DNA of 64,000 nt, from the NCBI GenBank assembly GCA_016710285.1, contig JADJXR010000001.1, positions 372,001 to 436,000 on the forward strand, written 5' to 3'. A program made the position numbers and the translations under genes. Numbering within the stretch: the first letter of the stretch is position 1; every line of letters begins with the position of its first letter. The notes below the pieces were generated by a model. That model searched no databases and was not told the origin of the DNA. It was given only the letters and a program-made list of their open reading frames with translations. Shown in pieces: positions 37,271 to 48,280 of this stretch. The stretch comes from Chlorobiota bacterium. GTDB lineage: Bacteria; Bacteroidota; Ignavibacteria; OLB7.

Positions 37271-37314
37271 CAATGGCTGCTGAAGAAAAATCTTCAGCAG
37301 CCATTGAAGTTTTT
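37271..37314 (+). terminator. Rho-independent terminator behind the desaturase
   Basis: A perfect 16-base inverted repeat (37271-37286 with 37291-37306) and a four-base loop are followed by AAGTTTTT on the plus strand. Confidence 0.9.
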
Positions 37315-37359
37315 GGGGAGGGGGCAAGGCAGGGAAGCCGCGCAAATCTCCACCAAAAA

Positions 37360-37542
37360 CTCCCGAAGCCTCCCCCTCCAACGGAGGGGTGCCCGATAGG
37401 GCGGGGTGGGTTCGGGGCGACGATGGATGGCGCGGGGTTCGGCGTGGTTCCGCGAAGCCTCTGATCCAGAAATTAGGTTGGTGACGCTCGGTTCGCGGGT
37501 GTCACCAACCCACCCCCCCGCCCAAGAGGGGGAGCAACGCAC
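37360..37542. repeat. GC-rich dispersed repeat, full copy beside the restriction-like island
   Basis: Both arms are present and the middle (ggcgcggggttcggcgtggttccgcg, ctctgatccagaaattaggt, ctcggttcgcgggtgtc) is almost identical to that of the copies at 44412-44525 and 44549-44742. It lies at the 3' end of the island, just behind the helicase gene. The remaining bases of the 348-base gap hold the desaturase terminator. Confidence 0.8.
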
Positions 37543-37565
37543 GGAGGCTACGTGGGGAAGCGGTG

Positions 37566-40103
<2,538 letters not shown>

Positions 40104-40124
40104 CGGCGCGTTGCTGTTGGTTAG

Positions 40125-40285
40125 GTCGCCCCTTCAGGGCTGATGTTGTACCGGGGCGGTCCCCGTTTCCCAGGGCGTGGCCCTGGGCTGGCGTGGGTCG
40201 CCCTTTCAGGGCTAATGCTCTGCGGGGCGGTTCCCGTTTCCCAGGGCGGTGCCCTGGGCTGGCGTGGGTCGCCCTTTCAGGGCTA
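40125..40285. repeat. Tandem 71-72-base repeat inside the island
   Basis: The unit gtcgccctttcagggct ... tttcccagggcggtgccctgggctggcgtg begins at 40125, 40197 and 40268 (the last incomplete). Each unit contains a hairpin (cccaggg/ccctggg). The array fills the 180 bases between the methyltransferase and helicase genes, and the methyltransferase stop codon lies inside its last unit. Confidence 0.8.
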
Positions 40286-41875
40286 TGATTGATGGAGGCC
40301 TTCGGTTCCCCAAGCCACGGGCCGAATCTGAGATTCGATATACGCTTGCTCTTCTGCCGTGATCTTGTATTTCTTGTACAACTCTGCGTCCGTCCACTTC
40401 CGATCCCACTCCTGAATCGGAACCCAAAAATAGGTTGCCCGGGTAGCATGCTGGGTGATCTTTCGAAGCGACACGAGGAACCGCAGGAAACGGGTACTCA
40501 AGTACGATTGCACGCTTGCCGCAGCAGTTTCGGAGCCAACGTAAAAGAACAGGAACGTCTGGGTGCAGACCGATGGCGAGGGCGTAATGACCGGGGTGCT
40601 GAGCACGTAATTTGGCACAGTTGCACCGTCTGAGCCTGCTGATGGCACCATCACTTTCCAAGTATCAATAAGGTTTGTGCTTTTGGTTATTTCGCTGCGG
40701 GCAATGTAGCCAACGGCACGTTTTCCTTTTCGGACGTAATGGAGGGGAACGTCGTCGGGCGTATTTTTTTCATCATGGAAGTCTTCGAAGTTGGAGGTCC
40801 ACCCGAACTCTTTATCAGCCGAAAGGATGGTGTTCACCGACGGCTCGCCTTTGGCAAGAACTTTGTGGAGGATTGAGACCGCCCGGGCATCCCGAACGAA
40901 GACATCATACTCGCCAAGGTCGCGTGCGATTGGGCCAATCGCCACTCCGTCACGGATCATCGTTACGTCGCAGGGGCCATTGTGTGCGGTGTCACGCAAG
41001 AAGTAGCACACCCCCCCTTTCACCTCAACTCCGCTGAAGACTTCCCTGGCAATCGGATAATCAACCAGCGTCCGCAAGCAGCGGTCGGCCAGCATTGTTT
41101 GGCGGAACTCACTTAGCCCAAGCCCTGTCGCCATCCAACGCGACGGGATGACCATGGCCAAGAAGCGTGGGGAGAGTTTCTTTGCCTGTTCAACAAAGTG
41201 GTGATAGATGGGAATATCTCGGGTTCCACCATCGCTGGCCAGTTGATACGGTGGATTTCCAATGATGACATCGAAGTGCATATCGTCTCCGAAAAGCTCG
41301 GCGATGCGAGCGTGGATGGTGTTGGTGTGGATAAAGGCGTAGGCGTAGTTTTCGCGTTCTGGGCCGCGGTCCAGGGTGGTTTGTGGCGCGCCGCAGAAGG
41401 TGCATTTGGTTCCTTCCCAGGTGTGTTCCATCCGTTGGAACCAGACGTTGCCGTCGGGGTTGGCAAAGCCGTTGGCAATGGAGTGGTGGCCGTTGGCGTG
41501 TTTGGAGCAATAGAGGCTTCGGCGGGCCAGCAGCGCGGTAAGCTGGGTGATGCCGATTCCGAAGACCTGGCGGGTAAGGATATGGTCCACCCGCTGCTGA
41601 AGGTCGGGGATTGCTGGGGCCAGGCCGCGGACCAATCGGCTGGTGATCTCGCGGAGGAAGATGCCGGACTTGGTGCAAGGGTCCAGGAAGCGGACGGTGG
41701 GGTTGGCCCAAAGGTTTTGGCCGTTGTTGCTGGCGGCCCAGGCATCGGTTAGGGTGTCCAGCATCCGGTTGGCAAGCTCGGGGGGGGTGAAGACTTCATC
41801 GTTGGAGAGATTGGCGATGCAGGAAAGGACATCGGGGTTGCGCTGGCGAAGCGCGAAGTGGGCTTGGTGGGTCAT
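40283..41875 (-). CDS. Eco57I-like N6-adenine DNA methyltransferase
   Basis: The start at 41875 overlaps the PIN gene stop (ATGA), giving 530 residues. Methyltransferase motifs are EVFTPPELANRML (27-39), a variant SAM-binding motif FLDPCTKSGIFL (63-74) and the catalytic DVIIGNPPYQL with NPPY at 207-210, so it should methylate adenine N6. CTFCGAP (158-164) may be half of a zinc site. The C-terminal ~300 residues would recognise DNA (VIPSRWMATGLGL, GGVCYFL). It is the modification enzyme of the island and the likely partner of the GIY-YIG helicase. Confidence 0.9.
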   Translation of the reverse strand: MTHQAHFALRQRNPDVLSCIANLSNDEVFTPPELANRMLDTLTDAWAASNNGQNLWANPTVRFLDPCTKSGIFLREITSRLVRGLAPAIPDLQQRVDHILTRQVFGIGITQLTALLARRSLYCSKHANGHHSIANGFANPDGNVWFQRMEHTWEGTKCTFCGAPQTTLDRGPERENYAYAFIHTNTIHARIAELFGDDMHFDVIIGNPPYQLASDGGTRDIPIYHHFVEQAKKLSPRFLAMVIPSRWMATGLGLSEFRQTMLADRCLRTLVDYPIAREVFSGVEVKGGVCYFLRDTAHNGPCDVTMIRDGVAIGPIARDLGEYDVFVRDARAVSILHKVLAKGEPSVNTILSADKEFGWTSNFEDFHDEKNTPDDVPLHYVRKGKRAVGYIARSEITKSTNLIDTWKVMVPSAGSDGATVPNYVLSTPVITPSPSVCTQTFLFFYVGSETAAASVQSYLSTRFLRFLVSLRKITQHATRATYFWVPIQEWDRKWTDAELYKKYKITAEEQAYIESQIRPVAWGTEGLHQS

Positions 41876-42369
41876 GGTTTTTCTCCCAATATAAATTTTG
41901 CCCTTTCGCGGCGCAGCATTTCGTAGGGGGTCGTGAATGGTAGATTCAGCCCGGCGCATACGTTAGGGATTTTGATATGCTTCGTGGAGTTTGAGGGGAC
42001 CTCGTGCGTCACCACCACATAGCCACCGGCCAGGGCGTGGGCAATAAGGTAATAGTCGGCCACTTGCAGGAAAGTCTGGATGGCTGCTGGCTCGTAATTC
42101 TGGCTTGTAGCCCAGCTGCTGACCGTAGCGAACTGCGCGGCGACGGCGGTATCGGTAGCGCGGAACAGGTTGTGGCCATGTTGTTGCGCCCAATCGGTGA
42201 GTTCATCGGCACCGGCGGCAATCTCGGCAGCAATTTTATCAATGCTGAACACGCGTCCGTTGGCGTTATTGGCAATAAGCCAATCCCAGAACGCGGGGCA
42301 GAAATCTATGCCGTAGTGTAGGTTCTTGGCTTGGATAAAGACGTTGGCATCAAGAAGGTACTTCGTCAT
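41872..42369 (-). CDS. DUF4411 PIN-domain toxin-like protein
   Basis: This 165-residue protein begins KYLLDANVFIQAKN and contains GIDFCPAFWDWL, VFSIDKIAAEI and VADYYLIAHALAGG, which is the DUF4411 pattern of PIN-like ribonucleases. Conserved acidic residues D8, E49-region and D of VADYY are present. DUF4411 genes are commonly found behind an ImmA/IrrE-type gene as toxin-antitoxin pairs, as here. It overlaps both neighbours by four bases. The likely role is RNA cleavage when the partner system fails or is triggered. Confidence 0.85.
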   Translation of the reverse strand: MTKYLLDANVFIQAKNLHYGIDFCPAFWDWLIANNANGRVFSIDKIAAEIAAGADELTDWAQQHGHNLFRATDTAVAAQFATVSSWATSQNYEPAAIQTFLQVADYYLIAHALAGGYVVVTHEVPSNSTKHIKIPNVCAGLNLPFTTPYEMLRRERAKFILGEKP

Positions 42370-43535
42370 GGTATTACTCCTAACTCGCGTGCTGCTTGGT
42401 AGAAGGTTGCGGTTGTGCGCAGCCCCAGCATACGGAATGCATCTTGGAACAGCGTCTGCCCTTCCAGCGTGCTACTCACCACAGCATGAACAAAACGTTT
42501 GCTGGCGCGTGTGTTCATGGTATGGTAGAAATCGCCGCCGCCCCCACTTTTATTTGTTTGCTCCAGATTCTGCAGCCGGTTCACTTCTTGGCGGTAGTGC
42601 TCCCACAGTGTGGTTTGGTTAATGAAGCCTGCGTCGAACAGGCGGCGCAAGGCGACCAGCGTACTAACCTTAAAGGCGCGTGCCAGGCGCTGGATTTCCT
42701 GGGGGATTGGTGTTTTGGGTTGGTACATTGCCCGAAGGTCCCGCAAGGGCATAAGGAATTCCGCCGCCACCTGATTACACCATTGCTCGGTCGGCTGCTC
42801 AGGAATCGAATCTGCTTGTGGGTTGGAGACACCGGGCGCATTCAACCAAAGGTGCGCCAACTCATGGGCCAGTGTGAACATCTGCGCGGCTTTGCTATCG
42901 GCACCATTAAGGAAGATCAGCGGAGCAAGGGGATCCGCCAGTGCAAAACCTCGGAACTCGCGCACATCAAGGTTGCGATGGGTGTTGTTGCCAACAACGG
43001 AATTGACCATCACCATGATTCCAGCATCTTCCACCCTTGCAATCAATTGGCGCAGTGCCTCCTTGGTTGATGGTTGAAGCGGTGCTTGAGCAGCAGAGGA
43101 TTCCAGTGTTTCGCGTATGCGCTGCGCCACCGTTTCGGGTGCCTGCTGCAGGTGCGCACTGCCAATAAAATCCAGGGCAGGCAGGCCGTGCAGCCGCATA
43201 TAGTCGCGATACCAGTCCTGGCGCTGCTGGCAAAGGTAGATTGTCTCCAGCAGGTTGCTGCTGGGATCGGATAGTGCTTCATCGCGCAGGGTGCGGAAAT
43301 CGGGAACGGGAAGTTCTATCACAGGGGGTTCTGGTAAAAAGAAATACCCGATAGGTGTGTGAGTCAAGTCTGCAAACGTTTCCAACTGCCGCAACGTAGG
43401 CCGCGCCTGACCACTGATCCATAAAGGCCACTTGCGGAAGCGGGCAGATAGGGCGTTGTCATGCAAACCGGCACGGCGTGCGGCCCACAGCAGCACAGGA
43501 ATGGAAGCGGCGACAGGGGGAGTCATCGGCTGCAC
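42366..43535 (-). CDS. ImmA/IrrE metallopeptidase with HTH-like N-terminus
   Basis: This 389-residue protein has an N-terminal XRE-like helical region (LLWAARRAGL, PTLRQLETFADLTHTPIGYFF) and a zinc peptidase core with TLAHELAHLWL (H224, E225, H228) and NQVAAEFLMP. This is the usual architecture of the antitoxin partner of DUF4411 PIN proteins, and related proteins cleave repressors. The start at 43535 overlaps the upstream methyltransferase-like gene by 13 bases; ATG at 43526 is an alternative. It is coupled to the PIN gene by ATGA. Confidence 0.9.
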   Translation of the reverse strand: MQPMTPPVAASIPVLLWAARRAGLHDNALSARFRKWPLWISGQARPTLRQLETFADLTHTPIGYFFLPEPPVIELPVPDFRTLRDEALSDPSSNLLETIYLCQQRQDWYRDYMRLHGLPALDFIGSAHLQQAPETVAQRIRETLESSAAQAPLQPSTKEALRQLIARVEDAGIMVMVNSVVGNNTHRNLDVREFRGFALADPLAPLIFLNGADSKAAQMFTLAHELAHLWLNAPGVSNPQADSIPEQPTEQWCNQVAAEFLMPLRDLRAMYQPKTPIPQEIQRLARAFKVSTLVALRRLFDAGFINQTTLWEHYRQEVNRLQNLEQTNKSGGGGDFYHTMNTRASKRFVHAVVSSTLEGQTLFQDAFRMLGLRTTATFYQAARELGVIP

Positions 43536-44185
43536 CTTACAGGGTCGTCATCGCAAGATGTGGCAGTAGCAATGTCGCTCATGGTCATTGGCGGGAAGGT
43601 TTTGATTGGCGTAAAAATCTCATGCTTACCAAGGTGGGCAAACAGGGACCCCTCGGTGCTGAAGGAGGAGGATTGGGTAAGGCTGCTAAAATGGAAATCG
43701 CGGCGTTGGAACTTCCCTTTTCCCAGATAGCCCCACTCGGCAAAGGTGATTGGCTGGCCGTTGTGGGCACGCATGGTAAGCGCGTCGCCGTGGACAATGT
43801 TCAGCGATAGGACTTGGGCGGCGGCGCGGTACGGTTCGTCGGGTTCATCAATGTTCAGATAATCGGCGATGATCTCTAGCAAGTTGGCGCGGCACTCGGC
43901 GATGTTGTCGGCCAGCAACTCGATGCCGTAGATGGACATCAGCGCAAGGAGCGCGAAGTGTTGGCGGTCGAATTCGGAGGGTCCGTATTTGAGTTCCACA
44001 GCCGCCAGCTTACGCCGCAGGATTTCCACAAGGAAGTTGCCGCTGCCGCAGGCTGGTTCAAGGAATCGGGAGTCAATGCGCTCGGCCTCGTTCTTCACCA
44101 GATCGAGCATTGCCTGGACCATCCAGGCCGGGGTGAAGACTTCGCCGTGGTCGGCCACCCGTTGTTTGGATTTGACAAGGCTCAC
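43523..44185 (-). CDS. Methyltransferase-like restriction-modification subunit
   Basis: This 220-residue protein has an N6-adenine methyltransferase front half: HGEVFTPAWMVQAMLDLV and the SAM-binding motif FLEPACGSGNFL (41-52), then ALMSIYGIELLADNIAECRANL. The catalytic NPPY/F motif is absent; the C-terminal part reads ITFAEWGYLGKGKFQRRDF instead, which I believe is typical of this short family. It is therefore probably a non-catalytic or regulatory subunit. It is the first gene of the island and overlaps the ImmA/IrrE gene. Confidence 0.82.
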   Translation of the reverse strand: MSLVKSKQRVADHGEVFTPAWMVQAMLDLVKNEAERIDSRFLEPACGSGNFLVEILRRKLAAVELKYGPSEFDRQHFALLALMSIYGIELLADNIAECRANLLEIIADYLNIDEPDEPYRAAAQVLSLNIVHGDALTMRAHNGQPITFAEWGYLGKGKFQRRDFHFSSLTQSSSFSTEGSLFAHLGKHEIFTPIKTFPPMTMSDIATATSCDDDPVRCSR

Positions 44186-44411
44186 GGGCGCGCCCCCCCA
44201 ATCATTGGTTGGATTCCCGGCGGCGGTGTGGTTGGAAGTATTGTGTGGGTTGTTGTAGTCATCACAAGCAAGCGTTGGCGATGTACAGCTGCCGGCAGAT
44301 GGATAATGAACGATGGACGATGACGGGCAGCCCCCGCAAGGGGAATGGGATAGCGAGAACGATGCCGACGAATATAGCAGAATTCAGTATCGGAGCCGTG
44401 CGGGTGAAGCA
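44186..44411. other. Region upstream of the restriction-like island
   Basis: These 226 bases lead into the island on the minus strand. I see no credible gene and no clear TAnnTTTG promoter in the right place; a GC-rich inverted piece (gggcgcgcccccc) lies next to the first start codon. Beyond it, two repeat copies fill the rest of the 614-base gap to pgl. Confidence 0.4.
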
Positions 44412-44525
44412 AGGCGCGGGGTTTGGCGTGGTTCCGCGAAGCCTCTGATCCAGAAATTAGGTTACTGACGCTCGGTTCGCGGGTGTCCCCAACCCACCCC
44501 CCCGCCCAAGAGGGGGAGCAACGCA
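44412..44525. repeat. Dispersed repeat, half copy (right half)
   Basis: The sequence from ggcgcggggtttggcg to gagcaacgcac repeats, with very few changes, both the middle and right arm of the copies at 37360-37542 and 44549-44742. Confidence 0.8.
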
Positions 44526-44548
44526 CCGAGCCACCCCCAGATTCCCTC

Positions 44549-44742
44549 TGAACCTCACGCAACAGTTCCCCTCCAACGGAGGGGTGCCCGATAGGGCGGG
44601 GTGGGTTCGGGGCGAGGATGGATGGCGCGGGGTTTGGCGTGGTTCCGCGAAGCCTCTGATCCAGAAATTAGGTTACTGACGCTCGGTTCGCGGGTGTCCC
44701 CAACCCACCCCCCCGCCCCCTCCCAAGAGGGGGAGCCGCGCA
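44549..44742. repeat. GC-rich dispersed repeat, full copy
   Basis: Both arms and the shared middle are present. With 44412-44525 it makes a near-identical direct duplication of about 115 bases. It lies at the 5' side of the island; its sister copy at 37360-37542 lies at the 3' side. Confidence 0.8.
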
Positions 44743-44799
44743 CAAAGGCAGCGCAGGAAAATCAAGGATGAGACCGCAGGCTAAAGACCTTCCTATCCA

Positions 44800-45513
44800 T
44801 CACCCAATCAACCAACGAACCTCACCTTGCGGGGAAAGGTTGGCGATGGGGTAGCGCGTGGCGGCGGCGGCGGGGTTGTCCAGAATCTCTTGGAGGATTG
44901 GCCGCTTCGTTTCCCCCGTTACCAAGATCATCGTCCGGCGGGCGGCGTTCAGGAGCGGGAACGTCAGGGTGATACGGTCGTGCGGCGGAACGGGGGCGCG
45001 GCTTGCAACCACCCACGCCGATTCCTCGGCCAGCCAATCCCCCCCGGGAAAGAGCGAAGCCGTGTGGCCATCATCCCCCATCCCCAACAGCAGCAGATCG
45101 AACCGGGGAACCTCACCCTGCCCACCAACAACCCGCCGCAACATCTCCTCGTAAGCCGTGGCGGCAGCGGTGGGGCTTACAGCCGATGTTGGAATCGGAT
45201 GAACTTGCCCCGGAGGAATCGGGACACGCTCCAGAAGGCTTCGGCGCACCATCCCGAAATTGCTTGCCGGGTGGTGGTGCGGAACGTACCGATCATCCCC
45301 CCAAAACAGCTCCACCTTCCCCCACGGAATGGCATCGGCAAACGTGGTTCCCAGCAGTTGATAAACCCCCTCGGGAGTTCGCCCGCCGGAGAGCACCAGC
45401 CGGAACCGCTCCCCGTTGTGGTTGGCAATCATCTGCGCAATTTCGGCGGCGGCGGCGTGGAACAGCTGGCTTGCGTCGGGGAAGATGCGAAGGTGGCTTG
45501 TTGGCGTTGGCAT
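44800..45513 (-). CDS. pgl: 6-phosphogluconolactonase
   Basis: This enzyme hydrolyses 6-phosphogluconolactone in the oxidative pentose-phosphate pathway. The start at 45513 (MPTPTSHLR), one base behind the zwf stop, gives 237 residues. Motifs are LVLSGGRTPEGVY, ELFWGDDRYVPHHHPASNFGM and LLGMGDDGHTASLFPG, all typical of the NagB/Pgl family. Third gene of gnd-zwf-pgl. Confidence 0.95.
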   Translation of the reverse strand: MPTPTSHLRIFPDASQLFHAAAAEIAQMIANHNGERFRLVLSGGRTPEGVYQLLGTTFADAIPWGKVELFWGDDRYVPHHHPASNFGMVRRSLLERVPIPPGQVHPIPTSAVSPTAAATAYEEMLRRVVGGQGEVPRFDLLLLGMGDDGHTASLFPGGDWLAEESAWVVASRAPVPPHDRITLTFPLLNAARRTMILVTGETKRPILQEILDNPAAAATRYPIANLSPQGEVRWLIG

Positions 45514-45514
45514 A

Positions 45515-46972
45515 TCACAGCACCCGCCAATGGTCGTCGGCATGGACGATCAGTTTTTCCGCTTCGGTTGGCCCCCACGATCCGGCCCAGTACGGATGCG
45601 GCGCAGGGGGATTTTCCAGCAACGGGCGATAGAGCTTCCAAGAAGCCTCCACCTCGTCGGCACGGACGAAGAGCGTTTGGTCCCCCAGAATCACATCGAA
45701 CAGAAGCGTCTGGTAGCCGTCGGGAATGTCGGTGAAGGTGTCGCTGTAGCGGTGGCGCAACCGCTGCGTCTCCACTTTTGTTTCCCCCGGGGCCTTCACC
45801 TCGAAATGGAGATCGAAGCCTTCATCGGGCTGGATCGAGATCACCAATTTGTTGGAGTGGATGGAGGAATCTTCCCCTTCAAACGGGCGGAACAGTGAGA
45901 CCGGAGGCTTGCGGAAGTTCACCACAATCTGGCTGACGCGCCGCTGCAATCGCTTCCCCGTGCGGATGTAAAACGGAACCCCTTGCCAGCGCCAGTTCGC
46001 CACCTCAAGCCGCAACCCCACAAACGTTTCGGTAAGCGATTCTGGGTTGACTTTTTCTTCGTCGCGGTAGCCAATCACTGCCTCGGTTCCGACTTTTCCG
46101 GCGGCGTATTGCCCAAAGACAAAATCCCCGGGCTTGATTGGCGCGATTGACCGCAGCACCTGCACCTTCTCCTCGCGAATGTCATCGGCATTGAAGCCAA
46201 CCGGGGGTTCCATCGCCACCAGGGTCAGCAGCTGCGTGACGTGGTTTTGGATCATGTCGCGGAAGGCACCGGCGGTCTCGTAATATCCGGCGCGATGCTC
46301 CACCCCCAAATCTTCCGCCACGGTGATCTGCACGCTGCGGATGCGGTCGCGGTTCCAAAGCGACTCGAACATCACGTTGGCGAAGCGGAAAAACAGAAGG
46401 TTCTGGACCGTCTCCTTCCCCAAGTAGTGGTCAATTCGATAAACCTGCGATTCCTCGAAATGGTGGTGGACCAGGTTGTTCAACTCACGCGCCGAAGCAA
46501 GATCCCGCCCGAACGGTTTCTCAATCACCAGCCGGGTCCAGCCCGCGCTTTTGTTCAGGCCAACGCTCCCCAACGCCTCAATCGTGGTGGGGAATGCCGA
46601 CGGCGGGAGCGCAAGGTAGAAGATGCGATTTCCGGAAAGTTCGTGCTGGCGTTCCACCGCCTCAATCTTTGCTGCCAACGCCGCGAACTCCGCCGGGCTG
46701 CTGGTCATCATCGGCAGGTAGTGGAGGTTCTCCTGCATCCATTTGGAGGCGGTTTCTTCGGTAAGGAATCCCGCATCCAGCAAGGTCTGTTGCGCTTGCT
46801 GGCGGAATGCTGCGTCGTCCTGGTCGGTGCGGGCAACGCCAAGTATCACACACTTTTTTGTTAGATGCCCACCGGTGACAAGCCGATAGAGTGCCGGAAG
46901 GAGTTTGCGGTGCATCAGGTCCCCGGTGGCACCGAAGATGATGAACAGATGGGGTTCAACGCTGACTTTCAT
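45515..46972 (-). CDS. zwf: Glucose-6-phosphate 1-dehydrogenase
   Basis: It oxidises glucose-6-phosphate to the lactone with NAD(P)+. The 485-residue protein shows the nucleotide-binding motif FGATGDLMHRKLLPAL at its N-terminus, the active-site sequence RIDHYLGKETVQN and RNRDRIRSVQI-type region of the family (here WNRDRIRSVQI). It shares one base with the gnd stop (TGATG), so translation is coupled. Confidence 0.97.
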   Translation of the reverse strand: MKVSVEPHLFIIFGATGDLMHRKLLPALYRLVTGGHLTKKCVILGVARTDQDDAAFRQQAQQTLLDAGFLTEETASKWMQENLHYLPMMTSSPAEFAALAAKIEAVERQHELSGNRIFYLALPPSAFPTTIEALGSVGLNKSAGWTRLVIEKPFGRDLASARELNNLVHHHFEESQVYRIDHYLGKETVQNLLFFRFANVMFESLWNRDRIRSVQITVAEDLGVEHRAGYYETAGAFRDMIQNHVTQLLTLVAMEPPVGFNADDIREEKVQVLRSIAPIKPGDFVFGQYAAGKVGTEAVIGYRDEEKVNPESLTETFVGLRLEVANWRWQGVPFYIRTGKRLQRRVSQIVVNFRKPPVSLFRPFEGEDSSIHSNKLVISIQPDEGFDLHFEVKAPGETKVETQRLRHRYSDTFTDIPDGYQTLLFDVILGDQTLFVRADEVEASWKLYRPLLENPPAPHPYWAGSWGPTEAEKLIVHADDHWRVL

Positions 46973-47886
46973 CAGGCCCCTCCTTCGCGTTTCACCGCAT
47001 GGCCGCCGAACTGTTCGCGCATAACGGCAAGCAAGCGGTCGGTGTAGGATTCTTCATCGCGTGAGCGAAGGCGTTGCAGCAGCGAGTGGGTGATGACCGG
47101 TGCGGGGACGTTCAGGTCAATCGCTTCGGCCACGGTCCAGCGGCCTTCGCCGGAATCGCTGACGTAGGGGCGGACGTTCTCCAAGCTGGTTCCCCCTTCC
47201 AACGCCCGCGCCGTCAGGTCCAGCAACCACGAGCGAACCACGCTTCCATGCCGCCAGATTTCTGCAATCTCCTGCAGGTCCAGATGGAACTCCGTTTTGT
47301 GTTTCATAATCGAGAAGCCCTCGGCAAAGGCTTGCATCATGCCGTACTCGATTCCGTTGTGGATCATCTTCACGAAGTGGCCCGCGCCCACCGGTCCCAC
47401 GCGGCCCCATCCGCGTTCGGGGTCTGGGGCAAGGGTTTCGAAGATTGGGGCGCATTTCATCAGCGCTGTTTCGTCGCCGCCGATCATCAGGCTGTAGCCT
47501 TCGGCAAGGCCCCACACGCCGCCACTGGTTCCGCAATCAACGTAGTGGATGCCGTGCTGGCCAACGGTGGCGGCGCGGCGGATGGAGTCCTTGTAGAAGC
47601 TGTTGCCGCCGTCAATCAAGATGTCGCCGGCGTGAAGTTGGGGCATCAGCGCGGCGATGGTTTGGTCCACGGGGTCGCCCGCCGGAACCATCATCCAAAG
47701 AATGCGCGCAGGCTCCAATTTGGCGACCGCTTCTTCCAGCGAAGCCGCGCCCACGGCCCCTTTGGCAACAACACGCTCCACAGCCTGGGGGCTGCGATCG
47801 TAGCCAACCACGCGATGCCCACCCTTCAGCAAGCGTTCGGTCATAAACGCCCCCATTTTCCCCAAGCCGATCATTGCAATATCCAT
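46972..47886 (-). CDS. gnd: 6-phosphogluconate dehydrogenase, short type
   Basis: The enzyme decarboxylates 6-phosphogluconate to ribulose-5-phosphate. The start at 47886 (MDIAMIGLGKMG) gives 304 residues; the open frame further upstream is repeat DNA. Motifs are the dinucleotide fold IGLGKMG, DGGNSFYKDS, CGTSGGVWGL and GHFVKMIHNGIEYGMMQ. The length is that of the short, often NAD-preferring form (YqeC/GntZ type), not the 470-residue GndA. First gene of the operon. Confidence 0.95.
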   Translation of the reverse strand: MDIAMIGLGKMGAFMTERLLKGGHRVVGYDRSPQAVERVVAKGAVGAASLEEAVAKLEPARILWMMVPAGDPVDQTIAALMPQLHAGDILIDGGNSFYKDSIRRAATVGQHGIHYVDCGTSGGVWGLAEGYSLMIGGDETALMKCAPIFETLAPDPERGWGRVGPVGAGHFVKMIHNGIEYGMMQAFAEGFSIMKHKTEFHLDLQEIAEIWRHGSVVRSWLLDLTARALEGGTSLENVRPYVSDSGEGRWTVAEAIDLNVPAPVITHSLLQRLRSRDEESYTDRLLAVMREQFGGHAVKREGGA

Positions 47887-47997
47887 CTGTCTGATCCTGA
47901 AATCGTTATTGATTGATTGTGTGATGTACGAGGCGCAAGATAATGGATGGGGGGATTTGATGGGTGATGGGGTGATGTGATGGAGTGATGAAACACA

Positions 47998-48187
47998 CCT
48001 CCCGAAGCGTCCCCCTCCCACGGAGGGGTGCCCGATAGGGCGGGGTGGGTTCGGGGAGACCACCGAACAAGCGGGGATTTTCCATCGGCCACGAGGTGTG
48101 GTGTTCCTGAGATTTGGCAAATGGCGCGGTTTCGCGGGTGTCCCCAACCCACCCCCCCGCCCCCTCCCAAGAGGGGGAGCAACGCAC
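47998..48187. repeat. GC-rich dispersed repeat, full copy
   Basis: The left arm starts at cctcccgaagcg and the right arm ends at gagcaacgcac; the middle keeps gttcctgagatttgg but otherwise differs from the copies beside the island. It lies in the 394-base gap before gnd, together with a terminator. The rest (47887-47997) has low-complexity gatggggtgatg runs and no gene. Confidence 0.75.
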
Positions 48188-48211
48188 GGAGCCACGCATA
48201 GATTCCCCCCC

Positions 48212-48257
48212 AAAAAACAACAACGCTGGGCCGGTGCTTGCGCGCCGACCCAGCGTT
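48212..48257 (-). terminator. Rho-independent terminator behind the Omp28-like gene
   Basis: A 16-base stem with two imperfect pairs (48222-48237 with 48242-48257) is followed on the minus strand by GTTGTTTTTTGG. It ends the operon that starts at 51955. Confidence 0.85.
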
Positions 48258-48280
48258 TGATTGATCTTGGAATGGGGCTG

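Noticed and set aside
40125..40285. Possible CRISPR array inside the restriction-like operon
   Set aside because: The whole 72-base unit repeats, including the parts that would have to be spacers.
47887..48213. N-terminal extension of gnd
   Set aside because: It translates the dispersed repeat; the dinucleotide-binding fold begins at 47886.
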